64,000 nucleotides of DNA from Epibacterium ulvae (GTDB lineage: Bacteria > Pseudomonadota > Alphaproteobacteria > Rhodobacterales > Rhodobacteraceae). Below, piece after piece: positions 16,502 to 25,421 of this stretch (position 1 is its first letter; each line of letters starts with the position of its first letter). The position numbers were made by a program, and so were the translations under genes. The notes under the pieces are model-generated. The model searched no databases, had not been told where the DNA came from, and was given only the letters and a program-made list of their open reading frames with translations. The stretch lies in the NCBI RefSeq assembly GCF_900102795.1, contig NZ_FMWG01000011.1, positions 1 to 64,000 of the forward strand, in the 5' to 3' direction.

Positions 16502-17230
16502 ATGGGGATTGTCACACAAGAAAGCGTCAAGGCTGTTCCACCGTCGCCAGTCCGGTCTTTTCTTTGGGCGGCTCTTTTGGGGGGGATGTGTCTGGTAGGC
16601 CTGAGCTGGGTGTTTATTCAAGCGCAACTGCTGTCTTTGATATTGGGTTTGCTCTTTTATATGGCAGTCGCCGCGTGGATGGCGATGCGCATGCAGCAGT
16701 TTTATCCGCATACTGTGTTGGGCTTGTGCAATCTGGTGACGTTAGCGCGCCTTGTTTTGGTTGCGGTTCTGTTTGTGGGGCTGATCGCTGCGGAGCCGGT
16801 GAGCTGGGCAGGGTTCTGCCTTGCGTTTGTTGCGCTTTCACTCGATGGAATTGATGGCTGGCTTGCCCGAAAACAGGGCCTGTCCTCAACGTTTGGAGCA
16901 GCCTTTGATATGCAGGTGGACGCATTGCTTGGGCTGGTGCTTGCGCTTTCGGCGGCCTTAAACGCGGGAGCGGGTGTGGCGGTGATCTTTTTGGGGCTGC
17001 CCTATTATCTGTTTGTGCTGGCAGGTGTGTTTCTGCCCTGGCTGAATGCCCCCCTGCCGGACAGGTTCAGCCGCAAGGCGGTTTGTGTAGCCCAGATCGC
17101 GGTGCTGATATTTCTGCAAATGCCAGTCTTTGCCAATGGGACTTTGGATGTTCTGGTGATGCTCGTCGTCTGTGCTTTGATCTGGTCGTTTGGACGTGAT
17201 ATTTTGTGGCTGAAGCGAGCACAGCCATGA
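16502..17230 (+). CDS. CDP-alcohol phosphatidyltransferase
   Basis: A 242-residue integral membrane enzyme with about six hydrophobic segments. The family signature is complete: DGIDGWLAR ... G132 ... D136 ... D140, starting at Asp115 (DGx2ARx8Gx3Dx3D). Such enzymes transfer the phosphatidyl or related group from a CDP-linked alcohol to an acceptor alcohol. The acceptor (glycerol phosphate, inositol phosphate, or other) cannot be read. It opens the cluster and overlaps the next gene by ATGA. Housekeeping pgsA or pssA would not be expected in this company. Confidence 0.88.
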   Translation: MGIVTQESVKAVPPSPVRSFLWAALLGGMCLVGLSWVFIQAQLLSLILGLLFYMAVAAWMAMRMQQFYPHTVLGLCNLVTLARLVLVAVLFVGLIAAEPVSWAGFCLAFVALSLDGIDGWLARKQGLSSTFGAAFDMQVDALLGLVLALSAALNAGAGVAVIFLGLPYYLFVLAGVFLPWLNAPLPDRFSRKAVCVAQIAVLIFLQMPVFANGTLDVLVMLVVCALIWSFGRDILWLKRAQP

Positions 17231-18867
17231 GCACGCAGGTAAAACCGGTGACGCGTGCGAGAGTTGTGTCTGTGCTCTTGTCAGCTTTGCTGCTGCATCT
17301 TGTGCTTGTCTTACCAAACTATCCACCTGCTCTGACTTGGGGGCGTTTGGTTTTGGCTCCGCTTGAGCTGCCGTTGGTTTTGTGCGTGTTGCTTGCGATG
17401 CCACGCTGGCAGGTTTTGCGCGTGTTTCTGGTGGCGCTGCTGTCGTTGATTGTGGTCATGAAACTGGCCGATCTGGGAATGTTCACGGCGTTAAACCGGC
17501 CCTTTAATCCTGTTGCTGATTATCCCTTGCTTGGCTCTTTGGTTGATCTGGGGGCTGGAGCGTTTGGGCGGGGCGCTGCCTGGGCTGCGGTTGCGCTTTG
17601 CATCTGCGCATTGATTGCTCTGATCTGGAGTTTGTGGTGTAGCACCGGATATTGGATGCGCCTGTCGCGTCCCCGCTGGAGTGCATATGTTTTTGGTGTG
17701 ATTGCAACCGGGCTGTTTGGCCTGATTGTTATGGACGTGGGCGCGCAGAAGAAGCTTTGGGAAGCACCTTTTGCGATCTTTGGCACCAGCAGCACAACGC
17801 GCTTTACGGTCAATCGAGTACAGACGGTTCATCGCACTTTGACCGAATGGCAGGTGTTTAAAGCGGCTGTTGCAAATGATCCCCTGTTGGATCAGCCAGA
17901 TTTATTGGCCGGGATCGATCGCGATGTTTTGGTCATCTTTGTGGAAAGCTATGGTCGTACCAGTCTGGACACGCCTTATTACGCTGAACTGCATCGCCGC
18001 ACATTGGAAGAGGCCGAAGACCGGCTGGGTGCCTTGGGTCTGTCGATGGCGTCAACAATCCTGACATCTCCGACGCGGGGTGGGCAAAGTTGGCTGGCGC
18101 ATTCGACGTTTTCGAATGGGCTTTGGATTGATGATCAAATTCGTTACCGGGCGGCCTTGACCAGCGGGCGGCAGACCTTGTTTCATTTGGCGCAACGGGC
18201 GGGATTACAAACCGGAGCCGTGATGCCGCAGATTACATTGGACTGGCCCGAAGCGCAGTTTATGGGGTTTGATACTGTGCTTGCAGCCAAGGATCTGGGG
18301 TATGCCGGGAAACCCTTTAACTGGGTTACGATGCCGGATCAGTTTACTTTCGCAGCGATGGATCGCCTGTTGCGCGCGCCCAATCGGGACGGACCGATGA
18401 TGATCCAGATGGCGCTAGGTTCGTCCCATGCGCCGTGGGTGCCGGTGCCTGAACTGGTGGCGTGGGAGACGATTGGCGATGGTCGGATCTATGATCCGGT
18501 GGTCGAAGCGGGTGCGACGCCGCGTGAGGTTTGGAAAGATCACGATCGGGTGCGCGCGCAGTATAAGCGGGCGGTTGATTATGCGTTACAAACGGTTATG
18601 GCCTATGCCGAACTTCATGCCAAAGATCCGCCTTTGATGATTATTGTCGGGGATCATCAGGCTGCTGGCTTTGTCGCGCTGGAAGAGCGCGCAGATGTTC
18701 CGATGCATGTGGTTGGTCCAAAACATTTGGTTGATGCAATTGCGGATGTACAATTTTATCAAGGCCTTACGCCTCCTGCAGCAGCTGAACCACGTTTGAT
18801 GGATGAAATGCGCGCACATCTTGTGCAGGCGCTTTCTTTTGTTGGAACAGGGGCGCTTGTACGATGA
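17227..18867 (+). CDS. Sulfatase/alkaline phosphatase-superfamily membrane enzyme (LtaS- or EptA-like)
   Basis: A 546-residue protein. Four to five membrane segments fill residues 10-175, followed by a periplasmic alkaline-phosphatase-fold domain. Metal-site motifs are visible: VIFVESYGRTS and the late IVGDHQAAG. This layout is shared by lipoteichoic acid synthases, phosphoethanolamine transferases and related enzymes that move phospho-head groups onto acceptors outside the membrane. The start at 17227 overlaps the preceding stop by ATGA. Its partner genes suggest it transfers a head group made with the phosphatidyltransferase. Donor and acceptor are unknown. Confidence 0.8.
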   Translation: MSTQVKPVTRARVVSVLLSALLLHLVLVLPNYPPALTWGRLVLAPLELPLVLCVLLAMPRWQVLRVFLVALLSLIVVMKLADLGMFTALNRPFNPVADYPLLGSLVDLGAGAFGRGAAWAAVALCICALIALIWSLWCSTGYWMRLSRPRWSAYVFGVIATGLFGLIVMDVGAQKKLWEAPFAIFGTSSTTRFTVNRVQTVHRTLTEWQVFKAAVANDPLLDQPDLLAGIDRDVLVIFVESYGRTSLDTPYYAELHRRTLEEAEDRLGALGLSMASTILTSPTRGGQSWLAHSTFSNGLWIDDQIRYRAALTSGRQTLFHLAQRAGLQTGAVMPQITLDWPEAQFMGFDTVLAAKDLGYAGKPFNWVTMPDQFTFAAMDRLLRAPNRDGPMMIQMALGSSHAPWVPVPELVAWETIGDGRIYDPVVEAGATPREVWKDHDRVRAQYKRAVDYALQTVMAYAELHAKDPPLMIIVGDHQAAGFVALEERADVPMHVVGPKHLVDAIADVQFYQGLTPPAAAEPRLMDEMRAHLVQALSFVGTGALVR

Positions 18868-19790
18868 ATGTGATGGCTTCTGTCAAAGGGGTCTTTGCAG
18901 CGCCCTGGATGAAAATTGCTGTTGCTGTCGCGATCTTGGCGCTGTTGTGGCGCAATACAGATGGGGTGGCCATCAGCCGGGCTGTGGCGCAGGCGGATCT
19001 GGGTTGGCTCACCTTTGCGGTGGTTTTATTGATTGCACAAACGCTGCTTTCTGCGGTGCGTTGGCAGGTCACTGCGGCAGCTTTGGGGCAAGTGTTTCCT
19101 TATCCTTACGCCGTGCGAGAATATTTTCTGTCGCAGGTTATCAATCAGGCTGTACCCGGAGCTGTTGTCGGCGATGCCACTCGTGCGGTGCGTGCTGGAC
19201 ATCAGACAGGTTTAGGTTTGTCTGGCGTGGCTGTGGCGCTTGAACGTTTGGCTGGGCAGATCGCAATGTTTTTCACGTTGGCGATTGGGTTTGGACTGTC
19301 TTTACTGATCGACACGCCGTTGATCTGGCCGAGCGGAACACGCGCTCTTGTGGGGTTGATTATTTGCGCCATTTTTGCGGGGCTGATGGTCTGGGTTGCG
19401 TTGACCTATAGGTATGGTGCAGGGCAGGGACGTTTTGCAAGCGTTGTGCAAAGCGTCAGACAGGCCTTTGGGACACAACAGGTGATCCGGGCGCAGGTTG
19501 CCTTGGGGGGGATGATCACCTTGTGTAACATTGGTGCGTTTGCTGCCTGCGTTGCTGCTGTTGGTGGTGTTTTGCCGATGTTGGCCGTGCTTATTTTGGT
19601 GCCTTTGGTTCTATTTGCCATGCTTGTGCCGCTGACCATCAGCGGATGGGGTCTGCGTGAAGGTGCCGCAGCCGCGGTGTTGCCGATCGCAGGGATCAGC
19701 GTGATTGAGGCAATCGCCGCAAGCATCCTGTTTGGGGTGGCGATCCTTATCGCTGCAATCCCAGGTTTATTCACAATAGGAAAATCATGA
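18864..19790 (+). CDS. Lysylphosphatidylglycerol synthase-type transmembrane (flippase-like) protein
   Basis: A 308-residue protein with about eight membrane segments matching the LPG_synthase_TM/UPF0104 family (LLSAVRWQVTAAALG, YFLSQVINQAVPGAVVGDATRAVRA, GWGLREGAAAAVLP). Members flip or shelter lipid-linked intermediates. It has no aminoacyl-transferase domain, so it is the membrane part only. The start overlaps the previous stop by ATGA. In this operon it may translocate a lipid-linked product. Confidence 0.85.
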   Translation: MNVMASVKGVFAAPWMKIAVAVAILALLWRNTDGVAISRAVAQADLGWLTFAVVLLIAQTLLSAVRWQVTAAALGQVFPYPYAVREYFLSQVINQAVPGAVVGDATRAVRAGHQTGLGLSGVAVALERLAGQIAMFFTLAIGFGLSLLIDTPLIWPSGTRALVGLIICAIFAGLMVWVALTYRYGAGQGRFASVVQSVRQAFGTQQVIRAQVALGGMITLCNIGAFAACVAAVGGVLPMLAVLILVPLVLFAMLVPLTISGWGLREGAAAAVLPIAGISVIEAIAASILFGVAILIAAIPGLFTIGKS

Positions 19791-20866
19791 AATTTCAGCG
19801 TGTTGCCTTTGCCGTTCCCGGTGATCTGACCACAAAAACCGGGGGATACATCTATGACCGTCGCCTGATTGATGAATTGCGCGTATTGGGTTGGGAGGTT
19901 GATCATATTGCATTGCCTGATGGGTTTCCCAATCCGACGTCTGAGCAGATGGCAGAGGCGTTTTCGCAGCTTTGCGCTATTGCTCCAGATTGCCCGGTCA
20001 TCATCGACGGGCTTGCCTTTGGCGCATTGGATCCAGAGCGTGTTGCGCAGATCAAAGCGCCAATCGTAGCACTGGTTCATCATCCGCTTGCAAAGGAAAG
20101 CGGCCTTGCTTCTGATCTGGCGCGCGCATTTCATGACACGGAGCGCCGCAATTTGGGGCAGGTGCAGCATGTTCTTGTGCCAAGCCGACATACGGCAGAG
20201 ATCCTGATGAACGAATATGCGATTGCGTCAGATAAGATCGCAATCGCAGCACCCGGATTGGATCACCCATGTGATCCCCCGCAATCGCAAGACCCGCCTT
20301 TGATCCTGTCTGTTGGCATTCAATTGCCACGAAAAGGGCATGATACGTTGCTGCGGGCCCTTGCGCAGATCACGGATCTGAATTGGCAGGCCGTTATTGT
20401 GGGCGCGCCCCTTGATACGGCTTATGCCCAAGATCTGCAGGCGCTGCGGGGCGCGCTGGGGCTTGAAGAGCGTGTTAATTTTGCAGGGCTGATCGAACGT
20501 TCGGATCTGGAACGGTATTATCGACAGGCCAGCCTTTTTGCGCTTGCGACGCGTTACGAAGGCTATGGGATGGTCTTTGACGAAGCCCTGATCAATGGTT
20601 TGCCAATTGTGAGCTGCGATACCGGGGCCGTTCCTGATACCGTGCCACAAGATGCAGGATTTCTGGTCCCGCCGGATCGGCCAGAGGCCTTTGCAGAGGC
20701 CTTGCGCCGTCTTCTGACCAAGCCCGAATTGCGGGAAGAACTGCATAAGGCGGCCCAAGATCACGGTCTGCGGCGTCAACTTTGGGCCGAGACAGCGCAA
20801 AGTGTAGAAGCAGCGTTGCAGCCCGTTTTTGCGGTGGCCCAATCCCAAAAGAGGGCTGTGATATGA
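19787..20866 (+). CDS. Glycosyltransferase family 4
   Basis: A 359-residue GT-B glycosyltransferase. The C-terminal donor domain has the E-x7-E motif (RYEGYGMVFDEALINGLP) and VSCDTGAVPDTV; the N-terminus has the TGGYIYDRRLIDELRVLGWEV acceptor-side pattern. It should transfer a sugar from an activated donor to an acceptor in the cytoplasm. The start overlaps the flippase gene by ATGA. Donor and acceptor are not deducible. Confidence 0.9.
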   Translation: MKFQRVAFAVPGDLTTKTGGYIYDRRLIDELRVLGWEVDHIALPDGFPNPTSEQMAEAFSQLCAIAPDCPVIIDGLAFGALDPERVAQIKAPIVALVHHPLAKESGLASDLARAFHDTERRNLGQVQHVLVPSRHTAEILMNEYAIASDKIAIAAPGLDHPCDPPQSQDPPLILSVGIQLPRKGHDTLLRALAQITDLNWQAVIVGAPLDTAYAQDLQALRGALGLEERVNFAGLIERSDLERYYRQASLFALATRYEGYGMVFDEALINGLPIVSCDTGAVPDTVPQDAGFLVPPDRPEAFAEALRRLLTKPELREELHKAAQDHGLRRQLWAETAQSVEAALQPVFAVAQSQKRAVI

Positions 20867-21627
20867 CGCGGGCGACATTGTTAAAGCGCTCCTTTGATGT
20901 TTATTACCGTGATCCTGTGCGCCGTGCGCGGATGGATCAGCTGAACGCGTTATGTGTGCCTAAAGGTGGTCTTGCCTTTGATATTGGTGCGCATGTCGGG
21001 GATCGAACTGGCAGTTTCTTGCGGCTTGGAGCGCGGGTGGTCGCGCTTGAGCCGCAACCGCGGGTCTTTCGTGCGTTGCGTCTGATTTATGGCCGCCAGC
21101 CAAAGATCACGCTTGAGCGCAAAGCTGTTGGTGCAAGCGTCGGCACGGTGCCTTTTTTTGTGAATTCAGCCAATCCGACCATTAGTACGGCTTCAACTGA
21201 ATTAATCGATGCAGCCCAGGCTGCACGGGGCTGGCAGGGGCAAGACTGGGATCACCAGATTGATGTGTCTGTGATTCGGCTGGATGATTTGATCGCCAAA
21301 TATGGCATCCCAGATTTTATTAAGATTGATGTAGAAGGATATGAAGCCGATGTGCTGCGCGGGTTGAGCCATCCTGTGCCGCTGTTGTCCTTTGAGTTCA
21401 CTACAATTCAGCCAAAGATTACAATCCAGTGCCTTCAAATTCTGTCCGCGCTGGGGGCGTATGAATTCAACTACAGTCTGGGCGAAGAGCACCGGTTAGA
21501 GCACGCGTGCTGGCAGGATCTGGAGAGCCTGCAGAGCGAATTGCTGGCTTTGCCTGAGGTGGCAAATTCGGGTGATGTTTTTGCCCGCCTGCGCCCGGGT
21601 GAAAAAAATGCAGAACCGCGGGAATAA
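20863..21627 (+). CDS. FkbM-family methyltransferase
   Basis: A 254-residue SAM-dependent methyltransferase with motif I FDIGAHVGDRTGSFLRLGARVVALEPQP (about 34-61) and the FkbM block DFIKIDVEGYEADVLRGL. The ATG at 20863 overlaps the glycosyltransferase stop (ATGA), so the longer frame from 20782 is not used. FkbM proteins methylate hydroxyl groups, often on sugars, which fits the preceding glycosyltransferase. Confidence 0.9.
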   Translation: MTRATLLKRSFDVYYRDPVRRARMDQLNALCVPKGGLAFDIGAHVGDRTGSFLRLGARVVALEPQPRVFRALRLIYGRQPKITLERKAVGASVGTVPFFVNSANPTISTASTELIDAAQAARGWQGQDWDHQIDVSVIRLDDLIAKYGIPDFIKIDVEGYEADVLRGLSHPVPLLSFEFTTIQPKITIQCLQILSALGAYEFNYSLGEEHRLEHACWQDLESLQSELLALPEVANSGDVFARLRPGEKNAEPRE

Positions 21628-21685
21628 TCTGCGCGCCTGAAACGTTTCCTATCTGAACGCCTTTGTTGATTGGGGGAGCCACGCG

Positions 21686-22231
21686 ATGCCAGAGAGTAAG
21701 AAACACCGTCCGTTTGCACGGTTTATGCATTGGGGCATGGCGATTTTGGTTGTTGGAATGATCGCGATTGGTTTTGTGATGATCCAAAAGGGCTTGCCAC
21801 GTCCAGTGCAGAATTTCCTGTTTATCACCCATAAAAATCTGGGCGTGTTGATGCTGGTTTTGATTGTGGTGCGAATGGCCTATCGCTGGCTGCGCCCACC
21901 TGAGCTGGCACCAGTTGCGCTGCCACCTGTGCAACGCATGGCGGCGCATCTCAGCCATCTGGGGCTTTATCTGCTGCTGCTTATCATGCCGCTGGCGGGG
22001 TATATTCGTGTGCGCGCAGGAGGGTTCCCGATCGAGTTTCTGGATCAATTGGACCTACCGACGCTGGTGCCACGTTCCAAAGAGTTAGCGGCTGCGGCAA
22101 AAGCAGTTCACTATTACGGATCTTATGCGCTGGCGGGGCTTGTCCTGTTGCATATTGCGGCGGCTGCCTATCATGGGCTGATCAAACGCGACGGTGTGAT
22201 GTCACGCATGTGGCCCCCGATCGGCAAGTAA
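21686..22231 (+). CDS. Cytochrome b561
   Basis: A 181-residue membrane cytochrome with four hydrophobic segments (about 15-32, 46-64, 87-106, 145-165). Histidines in RFMHWG, THKNLG, HLSHLG and VLLHIAAAAYHG suit haem b coordination in the bacterial CybB-like family. These proteins move electrons between quinols and periplasmic or cytoplasmic acceptors, including superoxide. It sits 58 bp after the FkbM gene on the same strand, and its place in a biosynthetic cluster suggests a redox step. Confidence 0.85.
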   Translation: MPESKKHRPFARFMHWGMAILVVGMIAIGFVMIQKGLPRPVQNFLFITHKNLGVLMLVLIVVRMAYRWLRPPELAPVALPPVQRMAAHLSHLGLYLLLLIMPLAGYIRVRAGGFPIEFLDQLDLPTLVPRSKELAAAAKAVHYYGSYALAGLVLLHIAAAAYHGLIKRDGVMSRMWPPIGK

Positions 22232-22283
22232 CCCTCATAAAATAAACGATAGGCCATGTGCCTCACTTCATCTGGAGAAGAAT

Positions 22284-22679
22284 ATGTTTGCTGTAGAAGT
22301 TCGGGATCACATTATGATTGCTCACTCTCTGCCCTCCCCCGTTTTTGGCCCGGCTCAGGGCATGCATGGTGCGACCTTTGTGGTCGATGCGGCCTTTTTC
22401 ACTGACAGTCTGGATGACAACGGGCTGGTGGTTGATATGGGGCTTGCGCTTGATGCTTTGGCTGAGGCTCTGGCCCCGTTGAAATATGCCAATCTGGATG
22501 AGGTACCTGAATTCAAAGGGAAAATAACCACAACAGAATTTTTGTGTCACCACATCTGGCAACAACTGCGTGACGCGGTAAAGACCACGGGCCTTGGGGC
22601 AGGGGACCGGGTGCGCCGGATCAAGGTTTCATTACATGAAAGCCACACAGCCCGTGGTTGGTATGAGGCAGATATCTGA
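22284..22679 (+). CDS. PTPS/QueD-like pterin enzyme, divergent active site
   Basis: A 131-residue T-fold protein related to 6-pyruvoyl-tetrahydropterin and 6-carboxytetrahydropterin synthases. His14 and His28 match two zinc ligands. The usual HGH triplet is His28-Gly-Ala (GMHGATF), so the third zinc ligand is missing, and the family's catalytic cysteine about four residues earlier is absent as well. The VVDMG aspartate and late LHESHTA glutamate/histidine remain. It probably binds a pterin or pyrimidine but may do different chemistry from QueD. The start follows GGAGAAG; the stop overlaps the next start as TGATG. Confidence 0.8.
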   Translation: MFAVEVRDHIMIAHSLPSPVFGPAQGMHGATFVVDAAFFTDSLDDNGLVVDMGLALDALAEALAPLKYANLDEVPEFKGKITTTEFLCHHIWQQLRDAVKTTGLGAGDRVRRIKVSLHESHTARGWYEADI

Positions 22680-23455
22680 TGGGGTTTTCCTCTGAATGGC
22701 TCGCTTTGCGGGAACCTGCAGATCATGCTGCGCGGGATGCATCCTTGTTGCAGCGGGTTGCAGATTTTGTGGGGCCGCAAGCAACGGTTTTGGATCTGGG
22801 CAGCGGGACCGGGTCCACGGTGCGGGCGTTTCAGGGGGTTGATATTGGCCAGTGGCGCTGGCGGTTTGTGGACAGTGATCCTGTGCTTCTTGCAGAGGCA
22901 ACATCCCGTCATACAAGGGCTGAAGCCCATATGATGAATTTGCAGGATCTTGAGGATCTTCCGCTGAATGGGGTCTCTTTGGTGACTGCTTCGGCGCTGC
23001 TGGACCTGATGCCGGACCGTTGGATTGCGGCATTGGCCCAGCGATTGGCCGCGGCGCAGATCCCCTTTTATGCGGCGCTGAATTATAACGGTGACATGCG
23101 CTGGTCGCCGGGTCTGACACAAGACAAGGCGATCCGGGATGCCTTTAACAGGCACCAAAACACGGACAAAGGCATCGGTGCCGCGACCGGTGCCGCGTCA
23201 GCGCAGGTGACACAATCACGTTTTGAGGAACATGGATTTCAGGTGCATCTCGCAGAGAGCCCCTGGGTGCTTGACCCTAAGGAACAAGCGTTGCAGCGCG
23301 ACTTATTGGGCGGAATTGCGCAAGCGGCGGATGAGATGGGTGCCGCGGCTGCGTCACACTGGTTTGAAGAGCGTCAGGCGAGCCTTGCAACCGGTCAAAC
23401 AGTGATCGGCCATACGGATGTCTTGGCGCTTCCCTGCGTTCAGAGTTTGAACTGA
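22679..23455 (+). CDS. Class I SAM-dependent methyltransferase
   Basis: A 258-residue Rossmann methyltransferase with motif I VLDLGSGTGSTVRAF (37-51) and an acidic VDSDPVLLAEA segment. The sequence is not assignable to a known substrate class. It overlaps the PTPS-like stop by one base (TGATG), so the two are translationally coupled. Methylation of the pterin- or pyrimidine-like product is a reasonable inference. Confidence 0.85.
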   Translation: MGFSSEWLALREPADHAARDASLLQRVADFVGPQATVLDLGSGTGSTVRAFQGVDIGQWRWRFVDSDPVLLAEATSRHTRAEAHMMNLQDLEDLPLNGVSLVTASALLDLMPDRWIAALAQRLAAAQIPFYAALNYNGDMRWSPGLTQDKAIRDAFNRHQNTDKGIGAATGAASAQVTQSRFEEHGFQVHLAESPWVLDPKEQALQRDLLGGIAQAADEMGAAAASHWFEERQASLATGQTVIGHTDVLALPCVQSLN

Positions 23456-23506
23456 ATGCCAAGATCACGACCCGAACTTTGCCCGAGATCCTGAAGGAGC
23501 AACAGA

Positions 23507-24307
23507 ATGCAAAATGTCGATGTCAGCGCGCGGGTCTGGTCGCATCTTCTTGCGCTCAAAGAGGGTGCGAATGGCACGCCAGATGTGACGTGGACCGAAG
23601 GTGAAGCGCAGGCCTTGGCGCTGTATGGCCCGCTGGCGGCCCCGGTTGATGATGTGATGATTGTTGCGCAGATTGGACAGTCTTTGGATGGGCGGATCGC
23701 CACCGAAAGCGGAGATGCGCAGGATATTTCAGGGCCAGAAGGTCTGGCGCATTTACATCGTTTGCGGGCGCTGGCGGATGCGGTGGTGGTGGGGGTGAAA
23801 ACCGCGCTGCATGATGATCCGCAGCTGACAGTGCGTTTGGCTTATGGGGAGAGCCCGGCGCGTGTTGTGATCGATCCCAAAGGGCGGTTGTGTAATTCCG
23901 CGCGATTGCTGCAGGATACTTCGACACGCCGTATCGTGGTGCAAAGTTGCGAAACTGATCGCCCGGCTGGTGTTGAAACCCTGATATTGCCGCGCACGGA
24001 CTGGATCTGCGCGCATGAGATGATCATGGCGCTGCGGGAACTTGGCTTTCGCAGGATCCTGATCGAAGGCGGTGGGGTCACGATTGCCCAATTCCTAGAG
24101 GCGGGTCTGTTGCATCGTTTGCATGTAGCTGTTGCGCCCTTGTTGATCGGGTCCGGTCCACAATCCCTGACAACCAACCCTGTGCCCACATTGGCCGAGG
24201 CGTTACGACCTGAAACGCGATTCTACAATCTTGGCAGTGATGTGCTGTTTGATTGTGCCTTAAATCCACATATCGCTGGTGAGAAAGAGAGAGTTTTCAA
24301 TGTTTGA
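23507..24307 (+). CDS. RibD C-terminal-type (dihydrofolate reductase-fold) reductase
   Basis: A 266-residue protein. Residues about 50-230 match the RibD reductase domain: QSLDGRIATESG, HRLRALADAVVVGVKTALHDDPQLTVR and RRILIEGGGVTIAQFLEAGLLHRLHVAVAPLLIGSG. RibD reductase reduces the ribosyl side chain of the pyrimidine made from GTP by RibA. The N-terminal deaminase domain of full RibD is missing, replaced by about 50 unrelated residues. The stop overlaps the ribA start by 8 bp. Either a standalone riboflavin-type step or a dedicated variant. Confidence 0.85.
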   Translation: MQNVDVSARVWSHLLALKEGANGTPDVTWTEGEAQALALYGPLAAPVDDVMIVAQIGQSLDGRIATESGDAQDISGPEGLAHLHRLRALADAVVVGVKTALHDDPQLTVRLAYGESPARVVIDPKGRLCNSARLLQDTSTRRIVVQSCETDRPAGVETLILPRTDWICAHEMIMALRELGFRRILIEGGGVTIAQFLEAGLLHRLHVAVAPLLIGSGPQSLTTNPVPTLAEALRPETRFYNLGSDVLFDCALNPHIAGEKERVFNV

Positions 24308-25421
24308 CCCTTTTGCCTCTCTTGGGCTTTCCGTTACCGAACAATTGGAACGCGCACGGACCGATTTACGTATGGGGTTGCCCTGCCTGCTGTTAGATCG
24401 GGCGCAATCTGGTGTAATGGTCGCGCTTGAGACGGTTTCGCCCCAACGTTTCAATGCTTTGCGTGATATGTTGGGAGAACCAGAGCTGGTTCTGACAGCG
24501 CATCGGGTGCGTGCGATCTCTACCGACGCGGTTGCGGCGGGTGTGCAGGGGCAGATTCTGCGGGTTCGTCCACCAGAACAGGCTGATCTGGACTGGTTCA
24601 GATCTCTTTCGGATCCTGATTTGGATGATCTCAATACGCCAATTGGCCCTTTGCATATTCTTCGGGATGCGGTGCCATCGTTACATTCGGTTGCAATTGA
24701 TTTGGTGAAATCAGCAGAGCTGTTGCCTGCTGCTGCGGTTTTTCCGGTGCTTCAAGAGGGTGATTTGCAGCGTGTAAAAGCGGTGTTGTCGGCGCTGGAT
24801 GTAGACGAAATGGCGGCGACGCTTGCTGCAGGGGCTGCCATGATGCCTGTGTCTGCTGCATTCTTACCATTGGAAAGCCACGAAAACAGCAAGCTGCATG
24901 TTTTTCGCGACCCTGAAGGCGGGCAAGAGCACTATGCGATTGAAATTGGCGCGCCGGATCGGAACAAGCCCGTTTTATCCCGGTTGCATTCTGCCTGTTT
25001 TACCGGGGATGTTCTTGGATCACTGAAATGCGATTGCGGACCTCAATTGCGCGCGGCGCTGGAACAGATGGGTGCCGAAGGGGCTGGGGTTCTTTTGTAT
25101 CTAAACCAAGAAGGGCGCGGCATTGGGCTGGCCAATAAAATGCGGGTATATGCGCTGCAATCCAAAGGGTTGGATACTGTAGAGGCCAATCATCGGCTTG
25201 GATATGAAGATGATGAACGTGATTTTCGCACAGCAGCCTGGATGCTGCGAGAACTTGGTTTTGATGCGGTGCGCCTGTTGACCAACAATCCTGCCAAAGT
25301 TGAAAGCTTTCAGAATTCTGGCATCAACATTGTTGAGCGCCTGCCGCTGCGCGTTGGAAAAAGTTTACATAATCAACATTATCTATCGGTGAAAGCATTG
25401 AAATCGGGGCACCAGCTATGA
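24300..25421 (+). CDS. ribA: GTP cyclohydrolase II (RibA) with non-canonical N-terminal domain
   Basis: A 373-residue protein. Residues about 195-370 are a complete GTP cyclohydrolase II: zinc cysteines Cys233, Cys244, Cys246 (HSACFTGDVLGSLKCDC), LNQEGRGIGL, and TVEANHRLGYEDDERDFRTA. It opens GTP to a diaminopyrimidine ribotide. The first 190 residues are not a recognisable DHBP synthase, so it is not a RibBA bifunctional enzyme. The ATG at 24300 is used (GAGAGAG upstream); it overlaps the reductase gene by 8 bp and the MDR gene by ATGA. Confidence 0.9.
   Translation: MFDPFASLGLSVTEQLERARTDLRMGLPCLLLDRAQSGVMVALETVSPQRFNALRDMLGEPELVLTAHRVRAISTDAVAAGVQGQILRVRPPEQADLDWFRSLSDPDLDDLNTPIGPLHILRDAVPSLHSVAIDLVKSAELLPAAAVFPVLQEGDLQRVKAVLSALDVDEMAATLAAGAAMMPVSAAFLPLESHENSKLHVFRDPEGGQEHYAIEIGAPDRNKPVLSRLHSACFTGDVLGSLKCDCGPQLRAALEQMGAEGAGVLLYLNQEGRGIGLANKMRVYALQSKGLDTVEANHRLGYEDDERDFRTAAWMLRELGFDAVRLLTNNPAKVESFQNSGINIVERLPLRVGKSLHNQHYLSVKALKSGHQL

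Noticed and set aside
20228-20878. 216-codon minus-strand frame
   Set aside because: Antisense shadow of the glycosyltransferase and FkbM genes, with no motif of its own.
24200-24300. Possible FMN riboswitch for ribA
   Set aside because: No FMN (RFN) conserved blocks are visible upstream of ribA; the gene is inside an operon and overlaps the previous gene.
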